Source of the DNA: G963662605 sp963662605
Lineage (GTDB): Bacteria; Bacteroidota; Ignavibacteria; Ignavibacteriales; Ignavibacteriaceae
Length of the DNA stretch: 64,000 bases
Assembly (NCBI GenBank): GCA_963662605.1
Contig: OY759785.1
Coordinates: 2,418,001-2,482,000, forward strand
Direction: 5' to 3'
Shown piece after piece: positions 8,805-17,784 of the stretch (within the stretch, counting starts at the first letter, position 1; the number at the start of each line of letters is the position of its first letter). The translations under genes and the position numbers were made by a program. The notes below the pieces were generated by a model. It saw nothing but the letters and a program-made list of their open reading frames with translations. It made no database searches and was not told the origin of the DNA.

Positions 8805-10313
8805 TTATTTTCTTTTAAAATTGGCGAGCCTAACACAAATTAAGTCTTGAAGATTTTCAGCTAATTTCATAGGCACTATAACATTATTCACAACAAGTGA
8901 AATTGCGACCGGCTCGTTATCTCCGGTAAAAATGTATCCGGATAAACTTCTCACACCTTCCAGCATTCCGGTTTTTGCATGAAGGTTCTCTTCTACTCTT
9001 GTTTTCTGAAATCTCTCGGCCAACGTGCCGTCTCTGCCGGCAACCGAAAGTGAATTGTAAAAATATTTGAACAAATTATGTTTATACATATACGAGAGCA
9101 AACTGATAAACTGCTTAGGCGATACGAGATTCAACCTTGAGAGTCCCGAGCCGTCAACGATGGACACACCTTCAGTGTTAATTCCGGTTGTGCTGAGAAA
9201 ACCTTTGACAACTTTGAGTCCATTGGCGACCGAACCATATTTTTCTTTTTCGTAGCCAAGTGTTTTCAGCAGCTGTTCAGCATAAAAGTTGTAACTGTTT
9301 TTATTCATGATATTGAGAATCAGGGACAACGTTACCGATTTGTGGGTAAACAGTAAGTTGGCTTTCGAGTAATCCAACGGATCCGTTAGATCGTTTACAT
9401 CCGTACCAAAACCTTTAACGACGATTCCCTTCTTTTGCAGCACATCTTTCAGAACTACAACAAAAAACTGCGTTGGACTATTGATCGTGGAATAATAGCG
9501 CAGCGTATCACTCTTTTCACGAACTGTGCCTGAAACCGTAATGATGTTGGTTCCTCTTTCACGGTATACGTTAATCTCGGTTACTGAATCAGCCGGTACC
9601 GTATAAACGCGATTAATCAGAGTAACATAATTCGTTGGCGGCTGAACCGAGAGTGACGCTTTCTGACCTTTGTTCGTCGGCTTAATTAGAATATCCACAC
9701 AATTTTCATTTAAGGATAATGCGCCTGTTGGGGCGGCAAACCAATCGGATTCCTGATCCCATGCCCAGCCTTCACCCAGATTCACATTATCAAATGAACT
9801 GCCGTCACCGATGATATTGCCGTCAATCTCATCTATGCCTAACTCCAGAAGCGAATCAGCCCAATCTTCAAATATCTGAGTAATAACGCCATCATACAAT
9901 CTACCCGAAATTGTCGGATCGCCAAAACCTTTGACTATCAAATCGCCTTTAAGTATTGAACCGTCAAGCTTGCCTCTCCGGAAAATTTCAGTTTTGAAAC
10001 GATAATCAAAACCCAGATTCACCAATGCAGCTGCTGAGGTAATAAGCTTCAAGTCCGATGCAGGGACAAATATTTTGTCTTCATTTCTCTTATAAAAATA
10101 TTCACCGTTCGCCAGCGATTGGATTACAACTCCCCATTGAGCTGATGAAAAATTTGGGTCATTGAAAATATCATCTAATTGCTCGCGAAATTCTGCGATA
10201 GTTGCATGACTGTATTTAGCGACAGTATCGCTTTTTGTTATTCCTTGAGGAAAAGCAACCTGTGTAAGTGCAGCAAATAAAATAATCAACAAATAGTGTT
10301 TATTTAATTGCAT
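8805..10313 (-). CDS. dacB: D-alanyl-D-alanine carboxypeptidase/endopeptidase, PBP4 type (peptidase S13)
   Basis: Periplasmic class C penicillin-binding protein that trims or cuts peptidoglycan cross-links. An N-terminal signal peptide (about 1-22, ending VAFPQ) precedes 480 residues that carry the three S13 motifs: S86-D-L-K89, SYN in NKNSYNFYAEQ, and KTG in HAKTGML. The large insert between the first and second motifs is normal for PBP4. The start lies within the 3' end of the pseudouridine synthase gene, a 14-nt overlap, so translation is probably coupled. Confidence 0.95.
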   Translation of the reverse strand: MQLNKHYLLIILFAALTQVAFPQGITKSDTVAKYSHATIAEFREQLDDIFNDPNFSSAQWGVVIQSLANGEYFYKRNEDKIFVPASDLKLITSAAALVNLGFDYRFKTEIFRRGKLDGSILKGDLIVKGFGDPTISGRLYDGVITQIFEDWADSLLELGIDEIDGNIIGDGSSFDNVNLGEGWAWDQESDWFAAPTGALSLNENCVDILIKPTNKGQKASLSVQPPTNYVTLINRVYTVPADSVTEINVYRERGTNIITVSGTVREKSDTLRYYSTINSPTQFFVVVLKDVLQKKGIVVKGFGTDVNDLTDPLDYSKANLLFTHKSVTLSLILNIMNKNSYNFYAEQLLKTLGYEKEKYGSVANGLKVVKGFLSTTGINTEGVSIVDGSGLSRLNLVSPKQFISLLSYMYKHNLFKYFYNSLSVAGRDGTLAERFQKTRVEENLHAKTGMLEGVRSLSGYIFTGDNEPVAISLVVNNVIVPMKLAENLQDLICVRLANFKRK

Positions 10314-11022
10314 ACTTTTTCATGAAACTTTCTATTTCTTTAACATTCAGAACTCTGTATGATCCGACAGGTATACCATAATCGGAAAAATCCGCGAACT
10401 GTTCTCTGTGTAATGTATTCACAAAGGCACCTAATTGAGCGAACATTCTTTTAACAAAATGATTGCGGCCTTCTACAGTCGTTACCTTGACAATAGTTTT
10501 GTCTTTAGACATGAATTCCAAAGAGGCAAATTTTGATTTCCGTTTATCCAGAATTATTCCGTCACATAACCTGACTCTTTCCTCCTCAGAAATAGAGCGG
10601 TGTAATTTAGCTATATAGGTTCTCACAAATTTATGCGAAGGATGCAATATAAAATTCGAGAAGTCTCCGTCATTAGTTAACAGCAGAACCCCGGTTGTGT
10701 TTACATCTAATCTGCCAACCGGAAAAATTCTTCTGCCCTTAGGAATAAGTTCGGTAACAATTTTCCGATGCTTCTCATCTTTCGTCGTTGTTACATACCC
10801 TTTAGGTTTATTCAGCAAATAGTATGCGACGGACTCATTCCGTAACAAGTCACCATCGTAATACACTTTATCCTTGACCGGATCAACGGTGTACCCTAGT
10901 TCAGTGACGATTTCTTTGTTTACCTGAATTCTGCCGTTACGTATTAGTTCATCCGCGTTACGCCGTGAAGTAATACCGCACTCAGCAATAAATTTATTCA
11001 GACGGACTGTTTTCTGACTCAT
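10300..11022 (-). CDS. rluB: Pseudouridine synthase, RsuA/RluB family
   Basis: Isomerises specific uridines in rRNA, probably 23S. The 240-residue protein has an N-terminal S4 RNA-binding domain (VRLNKFIAECGITSRRNADELI) and the catalytic domain with GRLDVNTTGVLLLTNDGDF, whose first Asp is the catalytic nucleophile. I prefer the ATG at 11022 because AAAGGAAA directly precedes it; an in-frame ATG at 11037 lacks a good Shine-Dalgarno sequence. The gene overlaps scpB by 29 nt upstream and dacB downstream. The scpA-scpB-rluB order is common in many phyla, which supports RluB over RsuA or RluE. Confidence 0.9.
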   Translation of the reverse strand: MSQKTVRLNKFIAECGITSRRNADELIRNGRIQVNKEIVTELGYTVDPVKDKVYYDGDLLRNESVAYYLLNKPKGYVTTTKDEKHRKIVTELIPKGRRIFPVGRLDVNTTGVLLLTNDGDFSNFILHPSHKFVRTYIAKLHRSISEEERVRLCDGIILDKRKSKFASLEFMSKDKTIVKVTTVEGRNHFVKRMFAQLGAFVNTLHREQFADFSDYGIPVGSYRVLNVKEIESFMKKYAIK

Positions 11023-11647
11023 TTTCCTTTTGCTCATTTTCTATTGATTCTTCAACAACATTCATGAGAATCTTCCTCTTCTGTTCAAGGAAGTCCTCGT
11101 CCTGCATAATTTCTTCAATTTCACGTGGTTTTGGTAAATCGGTTATTTTATTTAATCCGAAATACATTAAAAATTCCGGTGTCGTTACATACAGTAACGG
11201 CCGCCCAATTGTTTCAGACCTGCCCGAAATGGTAACTAAGTTCTTTTCCAAAAGCGTATTTATGGTGTAATCGGAATTAACACCACGTATGCTCTCAACT
11301 TCCGGCTTTGTGATCGGCTGCTTGTATGCAATTATTGAAAGCGTTTCTAAGGCAGCTTGACTCAAGCGCCTCTTACTTTTCTCCGACGACAAATAGCCGA
11401 GATATTTTGCATACTGCGGCTGCGTCGAGAATAAATATCCTTCGGCAATACGGACAATACGGAACGATTTATCTTCCGTATCATAGTTCGTATTCAGTCC
11501 GTCAACGCACTCTTCAACGTCTGTTTCGGTAATTTCCACCTCTTCACCGTCTAACCCTTTAATCGCGCGAATGATTTCCTGCGCTTTAATAGATTCATCT
11601 GATGAAAAGATCAGAGCCTCAATAACTTTTATATAAATATTATCCAT
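10994..11647 (-). CDS. scpB: Segregation and condensation protein B
   Basis: Kleisin-associated winged-helix subunit of the SMC-ScpAB condensin complex that compacts and segregates the chromosome. The 217 residues hold two winged-helix domains. The second contains the conserved run beginning LSQAALETLSIIAYKQPITK and the RGV plus DYTINTLLEKNLV block. The C-terminal 30 residues are acidic and of low complexity (ENEQKENESENSPSE). The start overlaps the scpA stop by 8 nt, so the two partners are translationally coupled as usual. Confidence 0.95.
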   Translation of the reverse strand: MDNIYIKVIEALIFSSDESIKAQEIIRAIKGLDGEEVEITETDVEECVDGLNTNYDTEDKSFRIVRIAEGYLFSTQPQYAKYLGYLSSEKSKRRLSQAALETLSIIAYKQPITKPEVESIRGVNSDYTINTLLEKNLVTISGRSETIGRPLLYVTTPEFLMYFGLNKITDLPKPREIEEIMQDEDFLEQKRKILMNVVEESIENEQKENESENSPSE

Positions 11648-12359
11648 TTACAACCAGATATAAAACAAAATCATTGAATTCAGAAGATTCCCGTATACCA
11701 ATTTTACCCATTTTGGTTAACTCCAATAGGGCGATAAATGTAACAACCAAACGGATCTTTTCACGAATCTCATCAACAATACTGAGGAAATGCAGTTCTT
11801 TGTGCTCTTCCAGCTTACCAAGAACAAAATTCATCTGATCCTCAATACTAACAGGCACTTTCTTGATTTCGTGAAAGACTTCTTTTTTTACACTGTCCAG
11901 AACCGATTTAAAAACTTTCGCCAGATCGAACACGTTAACATTCTTCAGAAGAATATCGTACTCAGGCGGTGCTTCTTTCGGATCTTCGCTAAAATTACCT
12001 CTGAAAGATACTTTGCGCTGATTCGATTCATAAAAGCTAAGCTCTTCGGACATTTCCTTATACCGTTTGTACTCCAGCAAACGTGCGACGAGTTCAGCTC
12101 GCGGATCAATCTCAACACCTTTTTCATCAACCTCTTTCGGTAACAATAATCTGACTTTAATGTGCATCAACGTAGATGCCATCAGAATGAAGTCACCTGC
12201 TATTTCAAGATCTAAAAACTTGATGAGATTCACGTACTCGAGAAATTCCTGAGTAATCTTGTGAATTGGAATATCATAGACATTCAACTCATCTCGTTTG
12301 ATGAAAAACAATAGCAGATCTAAGGGACCCTCAAAGTGGTCGAGGTGGATCTTATACAA
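11640..12359 (-). CDS. scpA: Segregation and condensation protein A
   Basis: Kleisin subunit of the bacterial SMC complex, bridging the SMC heads and binding ScpB. The 239-residue protein begins with the diagnostic HLDHFEGPLDLLLFFIKRDE and has the ADFIL-like segment LEIAGDFILMASTLMHIK. The C-terminal winged helix that contacts the SMC head covers roughly 165-239. Translation starts at TTG: no ATG lies upstream of the conserved FEGPLDLLL motif, and the stop of trpS is only 4 bp away. It is coupled to scpB by an 8-nt overlap. Confidence 0.95.
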   Translation of the reverse strand: MYKIHLDHFEGPLDLLLFFIKRDELNVYDIPIHKITQEFLEYVNLIKFLDLEIAGDFILMASTLMHIKVRLLLPKEVDEKGVEIDPRAELVARLLEYKRYKEMSEELSFYESNQRKVSFRGNFSEDPKEAPPEYDILLKNVNVFDLAKVFKSVLDSVKKEVFHEIKKVPVSIEDQMNFVLGKLEEHKELHFLSIVDEIREKIRLVVTFIALLELTKMGKIGIRESSEFNDFVLYLVVNG

Positions 12360-12363
12360 GGTT

Positions 12364-13344
12364 TTAGCCTATCAACATTTTTGCGCGGACTTCCTGCATT
12401 GTAGCCGCGGCGACTTTTCTTGCACGGTTTTCACCATCTGCAAGTATTTCCTTTACCGTCTCAACGTTGTTTTCGTAGTGCTTTCTTTTTTCGAGTATCG
12501 GATCAAGAAACTCGGAAATTTTAGCGGCACATTTTAATTTACAATCAACACATCCTAATTTTCCGCTTCTACAGTCGGCATCTATTGCCGGTACTTCATC
12601 GGGATTGAATCTTTTATGATAAGAAAATACGAGACAAACTTCCGGATGTCCCGGATCGCCTTTCCGTAACTTCAGAGGATCCGTAACGGCTTTGCGCAGT
12701 TTCGATTTAACAGACTCGGCATCATCGGAAAGCAGGATTGTATTACCTAAGGACTTGCTCATTTTTGCATTCCCATCAAGTCCTACCAAACGTGAAAACT
12801 TTGTTAACAATGGTTCGGGTTCCGGGAATACTTCGCCATACTGGTTATTAAACCGACGGGCAAGTTCGCGGGTAATTTCTACGTGAGGCACCTGATCTTC
12901 TCCAACCGGAACTTTCTCGCCTTTGTAGAGGAGAATATCTGCGGCTTGAAGTACAGGATAACCAAGATGTCCGTATACCAGAGCTTCGATATTAAGATCG
13001 CGCACCTGATCTTTTAGCGTAGGATTTCTTTCAAGTCTGCTGACGGAAATAAGCATACTGAATATCAAATGCAATTCAGCATGTTCTTTAATTTGGGACT
13101 GGCGGAACATCGGACTTTTTTCCGGATCTAATCCGGCCGAAAGCCAATCAATAAGCATTTCAATCGAATCCCGGTAAATATTTTCACTATTAAGATTTGT
13201 AGTCAGCACATGATAGTCGGCTATCAAGTGATAATTCTGATACTCATTTTGAAGTTTTATCCAGTTTTCGAGTGCGCCGACATAGTGTCCGATATGAAGA
13301 CGGCCTGTAGGACGCATTCCGCTTAATATAACTTTTTTTGTCAT
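12364..13344 (-). CDS. trpS: Tryptophan--tRNA ligase with a Cys cluster
   Basis: Class I aminoacyl-tRNA synthetase charging tRNA-Trp, 326 residues. The HIGH motif is H17-I-G-H20 and the signature KMSKS is 194-198. The C-terminal helical domain contains C237, C258, C265, C268 and C272, with GCVDCK in the middle. As I recall, this resembles the C-x22-C-x6-C-x2-C site that binds a [4Fe-4S] cluster in Thermotoga maritima TrpRS; here the first spacer is 20. The ATG overlaps the HNH gene stop by 4 nt and the stop is 4 bp from scpA, so it is part of the same operon. Confidence 0.96.
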   Translation of the reverse strand: MTKKVILSGMRPTGRLHIGHYVGALENWIKLQNEYQNYHLIADYHVLTTNLNSENIYRDSIEMLIDWLSAGLDPEKSPMFRQSQIKEHAELHLIFSMLISVSRLERNPTLKDQVRDLNIEALVYGHLGYPVLQAADILLYKGEKVPVGEDQVPHVEITRELARRFNNQYGEVFPEPEPLLTKFSRLVGLDGNAKMSKSLGNTILLSDDAESVKSKLRKAVTDPLKLRKGDPGHPEVCLVFSYHKRFNPDEVPAIDADCRSGKLGCVDCKLKCAAKISEFLDPILEKRKHYENNVETVKEILADGENRARKVAAATMQEVRAKMLIG

Positions 13345-13934
13345 TGAGAGTAATCCGTAATTTCATTAACAAACAAATAGGGTTTCCAATTCTCGTCAAT
13401 TTTGCTGACGGAATTCTTGATAAACATTATATGATTGGGCACATATGCCTTATGAAGCATTTTCATCTCCGCTTCATGAGGGGTTCTGTTCCCTTTCTTA
13501 TTATTGCACTTGGTACATGCACAAACTAAGTTTTCCCATGTATCCATGCCTCCCTTTGCCTTTGGTATAATATGGTCAACAGTCAAGGGCAGATCACCTC
13601 TGCCGCAGTAAACACATTTATAACCATCCCTCTTCAGCACATTTCTTCTTGTTAAAATTACTTGTTTATAGGGGACGCTGACATACCGTTTTAAACGAAT
13701 CACGCTTGGCCATAGAAATTCCTGAGAAATTGACCGGATAACTTTACGGTTATCAAATGAAGTCATTTCTGCCTTTCCCAAAAAAAGCAACGTCAATGCC
13801 TTTTTTACGGAACAAATCGAAAGTGCCTCATAACTTTGGTTAAGTATGAGGACTCTGGCATTTAACCTTCCGGAATTTTTTTTTCGAGATTCGAATGCGA
13901 ACTCCTCACCTACAAAATTGCTCTGACTTCTCAA
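13341..13934 (-). CDS. HNH endonuclease-domain protein
   Basis: Predicted nuclease of 197 residues. The N-terminal half (ARVLILNQSYEALSICSVKKAL) is the small domain usually found in front of HNH in this family. The HNH core is at about 105-165: CVYCG, LTVDHIIPKAKGG (the DH pair carries the catalytic His), and CTKCNNKKGNR, giving a zinc-bound CxxC...CxxC frame. Such single-domain HNH proteins are widespread in Bacteroidota and cyanobacteria; their role (repair, recombination or restriction) is not settled. It overlaps trpS by 4 nt, with no methylase nearby, so a restriction role is unlikely. A 145-bp gap upstream may hold the operon promoter. Confidence 0.88.
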   Translation of the reverse strand: MRSQSNFVGEEFAFESRKKNSGRLNARVLILNQSYEALSICSVKKALTLLFLGKAEMTSFDNRKVIRSISQEFLWPSVIRLKRYVSVPYKQVILTRRNVLKRDGYKCVYCGRGDLPLTVDHIIPKAKGGMDTWENLVCACTKCNNKKGNRTPHEAEMKMLHKAYVPNHIMFIKNSVSKIDENWKPYLFVNEITDYSQ

Positions 13935-14079
13935 TGAGGAAACGTCATCCCTCGAAATGATACATCTAACGAGCTATGTAAATAATAATTTAACCTTTAA
14001 ATATAAAGATTTTTAGTGAGAATTATCAATAAAAGCAGGGTATTTGAGAGGAATCAAAGCCTCGATTAAACATATTTTC

Positions 14080-14454
14080 TCAGTTTTTGGTCACTATTGC
14101 AACGCAAATCGCGTAGGAATTGGAATGAGATAATGATATGTTAATTTCGTACCCCATTTTTGGCAGCTCAACAGCTGATTTCAAGAACTTAACCGATGGC
14201 CTCCCCTGATTATCAATCGAAATTTCGACAGTCTGCCAATTCAACCGCTTTTGCCCTTCGGGAGGGAACGCTTTATATATAGCTTCTTTTGCAGCGAATC
14301 GAACTGCATAATGCTGGTATTTATTGGCCTTTGAGTGACAGTACCGGATTTCATTATCCGTAAATATTTTCTTTAAGAATGCTTCTCCAAAACGGTTTAT
14401 GCTTGTCTTAATTCTTTCAATTTCTATAATGTCAGTTCCGATTCCGGCAATCAT
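14080..14454 (-). CDS. acpS: Holo-[acyl-carrier-protein] synthase
   Basis: Transfers 4'-phosphopantetheine from CoA to the acyl carrier protein, required for fatty-acid synthesis. The 124-residue protein has the expected MIAGIGTDIIEIERI start with the Mg-binding Asp, and the second motif RFAAKEAIYKAF with the Mg-binding Glu. Length fits the small trimeric AcpS type. It ends a unit with the MCE and CorC-like genes; the gap to the MCE gene is 11 bp. Confidence 0.96.
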   Translation of the reverse strand: MIAGIGTDIIEIERIKTSINRFGEAFLKKIFTDNEIRYCHSKANKYQHYAVRFAAKEAIYKAFPPEGQKRLNWQTVEISIDNQGRPSVKFLKSAVELPKMGYEINISLSHSNSYAICVAIVTKN

Positions 14455-14465
14455 TACAACTCTTT

Positions 14466-15383
14466 CTAAAATAGATCAAATTTTGCTTTAACATTTACTC
14501 CGTCTTTTTGGAGCTGGCTGTTCAACACTGTTAATAATTCTTTTAGGGTAGTAAGTGTCTGTTTTAATTCAGGTATGAGGCTTTCATCATACATTACTTT
14601 TCCAAGGTTGTTTTTCTGTCCTTTGGTTTCATCTACCAGCAGATTAATTTTTTCTATGAGGCTCGTTGTGGTTTTTGTCAGCTCTTTCAGATTCTGCACG
14701 GATTCTTTAACATCTGTTTTATTTTCCTGCATCACGGTAGTCGCTTCGCTCACCAGTTTGTTTGAATTGCTAATCAGAGTGGTTATAGAATTGGAATTAT
14801 GATCCACGAAACTGTTCAGTTTTACCGTCATAGTGCGCAGTTCGGACACTGTTGTTTTAACATCCGATTTCAATTTTTCGTCCTGCACGATTTCTTTTAT
14901 TGCCGTCAGAGATTCATTCAGTGATTTAACAATGGCAGGAAGTTCGTTGACTATCGAACCGGCGGTCTTCATGACGTATGGAACGTCAGCCGAAAACTCA
15001 CCCTCAACTAACTTGGTAAAATCCATTTTCTGCTCGGAATTGCCCTGCTCTATTTCAACTTTTTTACCACCCATCAAGTCAAGCATGTCTATACTGATTT
15101 TCGAGTTCTGCTGTAACTGCACATCGGAATCGAGTGATAAATCAACGATAACCCCTTGTTTAGCACTGTTGGTTATCGCATCAACATAGCCCTTCCTGAC
15201 ACCATTCAGCGTAACCGGATCACCAATTTCGAGTCCTGAAACTGAAAGGAAATGCACATCAAGATGTTTTCTTGAAGCGCCCAGGGATATGTTCTTTGCC
15301 CAACCGATTACTAAGAATAGTAATAAAATTGCTAAAGTTACTGTCAGGCCTACTTTAACTTCGGTTTTTCTTTCATCTTTCAT
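14466..15383 (-). CDS. mlaD: MCE-domain protein, MlaD-type lipid transport substrate-binding component
   Basis: Membrane-anchored MCE protein, a periplasmic component of lipid-shuttling ABC systems between the inner and outer membranes. The 305 residues consist of a short basic N-terminus, one transmembrane helix (about 11-27, VGLTVTLAILLLFLVIGWA), one MCE domain (about 35-115, with GLEIGDPVTLNGVRKGYV) and a long predicted coiled coil to the end. The ATG at 15383 is preferred over an in-frame TTG at 15389. The partner ATPase and permease (MlaF, MlaE) are not adjacent, so the symbol names the family only. Confidence 0.87.
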   Translation of the reverse strand: MKDERKTEVKVGLTVTLAILLLFLVIGWAKNISLGASRKHLDVHFLSVSGLEIGDPVTLNGVRKGYVDAITNSAKQGVIVDLSLDSDVQLQQNSKISIDMLDLMGGKKVEIEQGNSEQKMDFTKLVEGEFSADVPYVMKTAGSIVNELPAIVKSLNESLTAIKEIVQDEKLKSDVKTTVSELRTMTVKLNSFVDHNSNSITTLISNSNKLVSEATTVMQENKTDVKESVQNLKELTKTTTSLIEKINLLVDETKGQKNNLGKVMYDESLIPELKQTLTTLKELLTVLNSQLQKDGVNVKAKFDLF

Positions 15384-15394
15384 TTTCAATACTC

Positions 15395-16699
15395 TTATAT
15401 GCTTGATGAATTTTTTAATTTGACTTTTTCCGCCGCAACCAGACTTATCTTGTTGTTTTCAACTTCCCGAATGATGAACTTATAACCATCATATACAAAA
15501 CTCTCTTCTGCTTTAGGTATTTGTCCCGTAAATTCGAGCACCCATCCTGCAAAAGTATCGTAATTTGTATCTGAAATATCCAAATTCAACATCAATTCTT
15601 CAACAACTTTATCAATAGGGGTACTGCCCAAAATTAAAATTGTTCCGTCGGCTTGTTTAGTAATATCGCCATTGCCCTGAGTGTTTTCATCACTTATATC
15701 GCCGACAATTTCCTGAATAATATCCTCCAATGTGATTAAACCAGATGTACCGCCATATTCGTCAACCACTATGGCAAGATGACTTTTTCTATCCTGAAAG
15801 TCTCTCATCAGTTCGTTAATAAGTTTTGTTTCAGGAACAATAAGCGGCTGCCTAATTATGCTTTTTAAACTAAATCTGGCCGGACTGCTTTCATTGCTAA
15901 TATATATCAAAAGGTCTTTAGCATATAAAACACCTAATATCTCATCCAGATTGTCTCTGCAAACCGGAAGCCGACTGTGTCCCGAATTTTTAACCGTCTC
16001 AATAATCTCCTGAAACGGCTGATCTATGGAAATTGCCTTAATATCTACACGATGGGTCATTATCTCCCTGACTCGTGTTGTTTTCGATGACACCAAACCC
16101 TGAATAATGTCATGTTCCTCATCCTCAAGTGTCCCGGACTCATGACCAAACTTTACCATATGCGATATTTCATCACTCACGAGAATGTAGGACGAATTTT
16201 TGAAGTGCAGTTTGGAAAATACTGTCTTCATAACTTCATTGATTGTCTCGGCAACCGGATAAAAAATAACGCTTATCCAATACAGTGGAATCGCCGCTAA
16301 TTTGGATATGAGAACCGGATTTTTAGAAGACAGCACTTTTGGTGAAATCTCGCCAAAAACCAGCAAGGTTATAGTCAATACTATTATCTCAATAGTAATC
16401 GCCAAGTCGTCACTGATTGGAATCTTGTATTTGTGAACGAGTTGAAGGACATAAAACGCACTGAGGAATGACGCTATGACATTAAGTATCGTATTCCCAA
16501 TCAGAATGGTTATAAGAAGCCGCTTCGGGTACTCAAGCAAAGAGGCAATGTATTTGTAGATAATGCCTGACTTGTCATAATATTGAGCAAGTCTTTTTTT
16601 ATCTAACGAAAATATTGCAACTTCAGATCCGGAAAAAAAAGCCGAACCAACAAATAAAAGCACAATTTGTATGAAGAATATTATATCGGGACCCAACAA
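15395..16699 (-). CDS. CorC/HlyC-family CNNM transporter-like protein
   Basis: Integral membrane protein of 434 residues in the CNNM/CorC (hemolysin C-like) family, linked to Mg2+ or other cation efflux. Order: DUF21 transmembrane domain (about 1-190, opening with a hydrophobic helix and FSGSEVAIFSL), a CBS pair (about 205-330; REIMTHRVDIKAI and DEYGGTSGLITLEDIIQEIVG), and a C-terminal CorC_HlyC domain (about 345-430). The start appears to be TTG; no ATG precedes the first helix. It is often annotated gldE in Bacteroidota, where that homologue affects gliding, but nothing here distinguishes this. Confidence 0.88.
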   Translation of the reverse strand: MLGPDIIFFIQIVLLFVGSAFFSGSEVAIFSLDKKRLAQYYDKSGIIYKYIASLLEYPKRLLITILIGNTILNVIASFLSAFYVLQLVHKYKIPISDDLAITIEIIVLTITLLVFGEISPKVLSSKNPVLISKLAAIPLYWISVIFYPVAETINEVMKTVFSKLHFKNSSYILVSDEISHMVKFGHESGTLEDEEHDIIQGLVSSKTTRVREIMTHRVDIKAISIDQPFQEIIETVKNSGHSRLPVCRDNLDEILGVLYAKDLLIYISNESSPARFSLKSIIRQPLIVPETKLINELMRDFQDRKSHLAIVVDEYGGTSGLITLEDIIQEIVGDISDENTQGNGDITKQADGTILILGSTPIDKVVEELMLNLDISDTNYDTFAGWVLEFTGQIPKAEESFVYDGYKFIIREVENNKISLVAAEKVKLKNSSSI

Positions 16700-16734
16700 A
16701 TAATTACTTTCTTAGTATGTGCTTTAATTCTGTA

Positions 16735-17160
16735 CTAAAACGGCAGATCATCTTCAGGAGCTGAAGAAGAGGACTCACCTGCACCGGATTCAGGAGCTGA
16801 AAAGCTGCCACGCGATTCGCCTTTTTCACGAGCATCAAGAGGAATTATATTCTCTGCAATAATTTCGGTTCTGTATCTTTTGATGCCCTCTTTATCGGTA
16901 TATTCGTCGTGCTTAATTCTGCCTTCGATAAATACCTTTGAGCCTTTTTTTAAATTATCTTTGTAAAAGTCGCTCAGATTGAATGCTTTTATATTGTGCC
17001 AGGTAGTTTCGCTAATCCAGTTACCATCCGCCCCCTTATAGCTCCTTGTAGTAGCTATAGAAAAAGTAGTTATTGCTAAATTATTAGCTCCTGCAAATCG
17101 TGTCTCGGGATCACGTCCCAAATTACCAAGTAATGTCGCTTTATTTAAAGAAAATGCCAT
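16735..17160 (-). CDS. ssb: Single-stranded DNA-binding protein
   Basis: Coats ssDNA during replication and repair. The 141 residues comprise an OB-fold (about 1-105; LNKATLLGNLGRDPETRF, WHNIKAFNLSDFYKDNLKKGSKVFIEGRI, split here), a short Gly/Ser/Glu-rich linker and the acidic protein-interaction tip EDDLPF, the canonical SSB-Ct. The ATG is preceded by GGAGG (written on the minus strand). The gap to the anti-sigma gene is about 78 bp, so ssb may have its own promoter. Confidence 0.97.
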   Translation of the reverse strand: MAFSLNKATLLGNLGRDPETRFAGANNLAITTFSIATTRSYKGADGNWISETTWHNIKAFNLSDFYKDNLKKGSKVFIEGRIKHDEYTDKEGIKRYRTEIIAENIIPLDAREKGESRGSFSAPESGAGESSSSAPEDDLPF

Positions 17161-17238
17161 GATAAACCTCCGTTTATTAAAAGATAGTACTATTTAATCC
17201 CAACATGTATTATTTGAATATTAAATTTACTAAGAAAA

Positions 17239-17784
17239 TCAATGAATGAAAAATTGCAATATTATATATGCAATTATGAGGCAGGAAGCTCCGATAACAC
17301 TGTAAAAGAAGTACAGATCGTAGTTCTTTTTTCCTGATTCAACTACTTTTGGAGCTGCTTTCTTCGTAACTTTTTTTTCGATTACATCGGTCTTGATCTC
17401 CACCTCTTTAACAACAACCGGTTCTAAATCCCGTTCTACTATTACTTCCGTTTTTGAATCCGGTTCCGGGACAACAGTACTCATATCTTCTTTCTTAACC
17501 TCGATTGGATTAAGTTTAACTTCAGTAGGTGTTGCACTTGTTTCCCTGACCGGGAGAATCTTGTTCTGTAAAATGACCTCAATGGTATCTTGAATGTATT
17601 TCTCGGATATTTCAATCCCCTTCGGATTCGAATGGAGTTTTTCGAAGTAATTTTTAAGTCTGTTATACTCCTGAGAACATATGTAACAGATTTTTAAATG
17701 ATTCTGTATCTCGTTGCTTAATTCAGCATCGCCAAGATTATCAAAAACCAGATTAACACTGTAATTGAATTCGTCGCAGGTCAT
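17239..17784 (-). CDS. Putative zinc-finger anti-sigma factor, membrane-anchored
   Basis: 181-residue protein that likely binds and inhibits the sigma factor encoded immediately upstream. An N-terminal ZAS-like motif is visible: H28-L-K-I-C-Y-I-C (H-x3-C-x2-C). A Pro/Val/Glu-rich low-complexity region follows (about 75-150), then one transmembrane helix near the C-terminus (about 158-178, FFYSVIGASCLIIAYIILQF). The layout resembles group 4 (ECF) anti-sigma proteins. Its start overlaps the sigma-factor stop by 4 nt. The extracytoplasmic part after the helix is almost absent, so any signal may be sensed in the cytoplasm or membrane. Function is inferred from the motif and the pairing. Confidence 0.72.
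   Translation of the reverse strand: MTCDEFNYSVNLVFDNLGDAELSNEIQNHLKICYICSQEYNRLKNYFEKLHSNPKGIEISEKYIQDTIEVILQNKILPVRETSATPTEVKLNPIEVKKEDMSTVVPEPDSKTEVIVERDLEPVVVKEVEIKTDVIEKKVTKKAAPKVVESGKKNYDLYFFYSVIGASCLIIAYIILQFFIH

Noticed and set aside
10994..11037. The longer rluB start at 11037
   Set aside because: AAAGGAAA supports the ATG at 11022; the upstream ATG has no Shine-Dalgarno sequence.
13341..13934. HNH gene as a restriction enzyme
   Set aside because: No methyltransferase partner nearby, and it is embedded in a trpS-scp operon.
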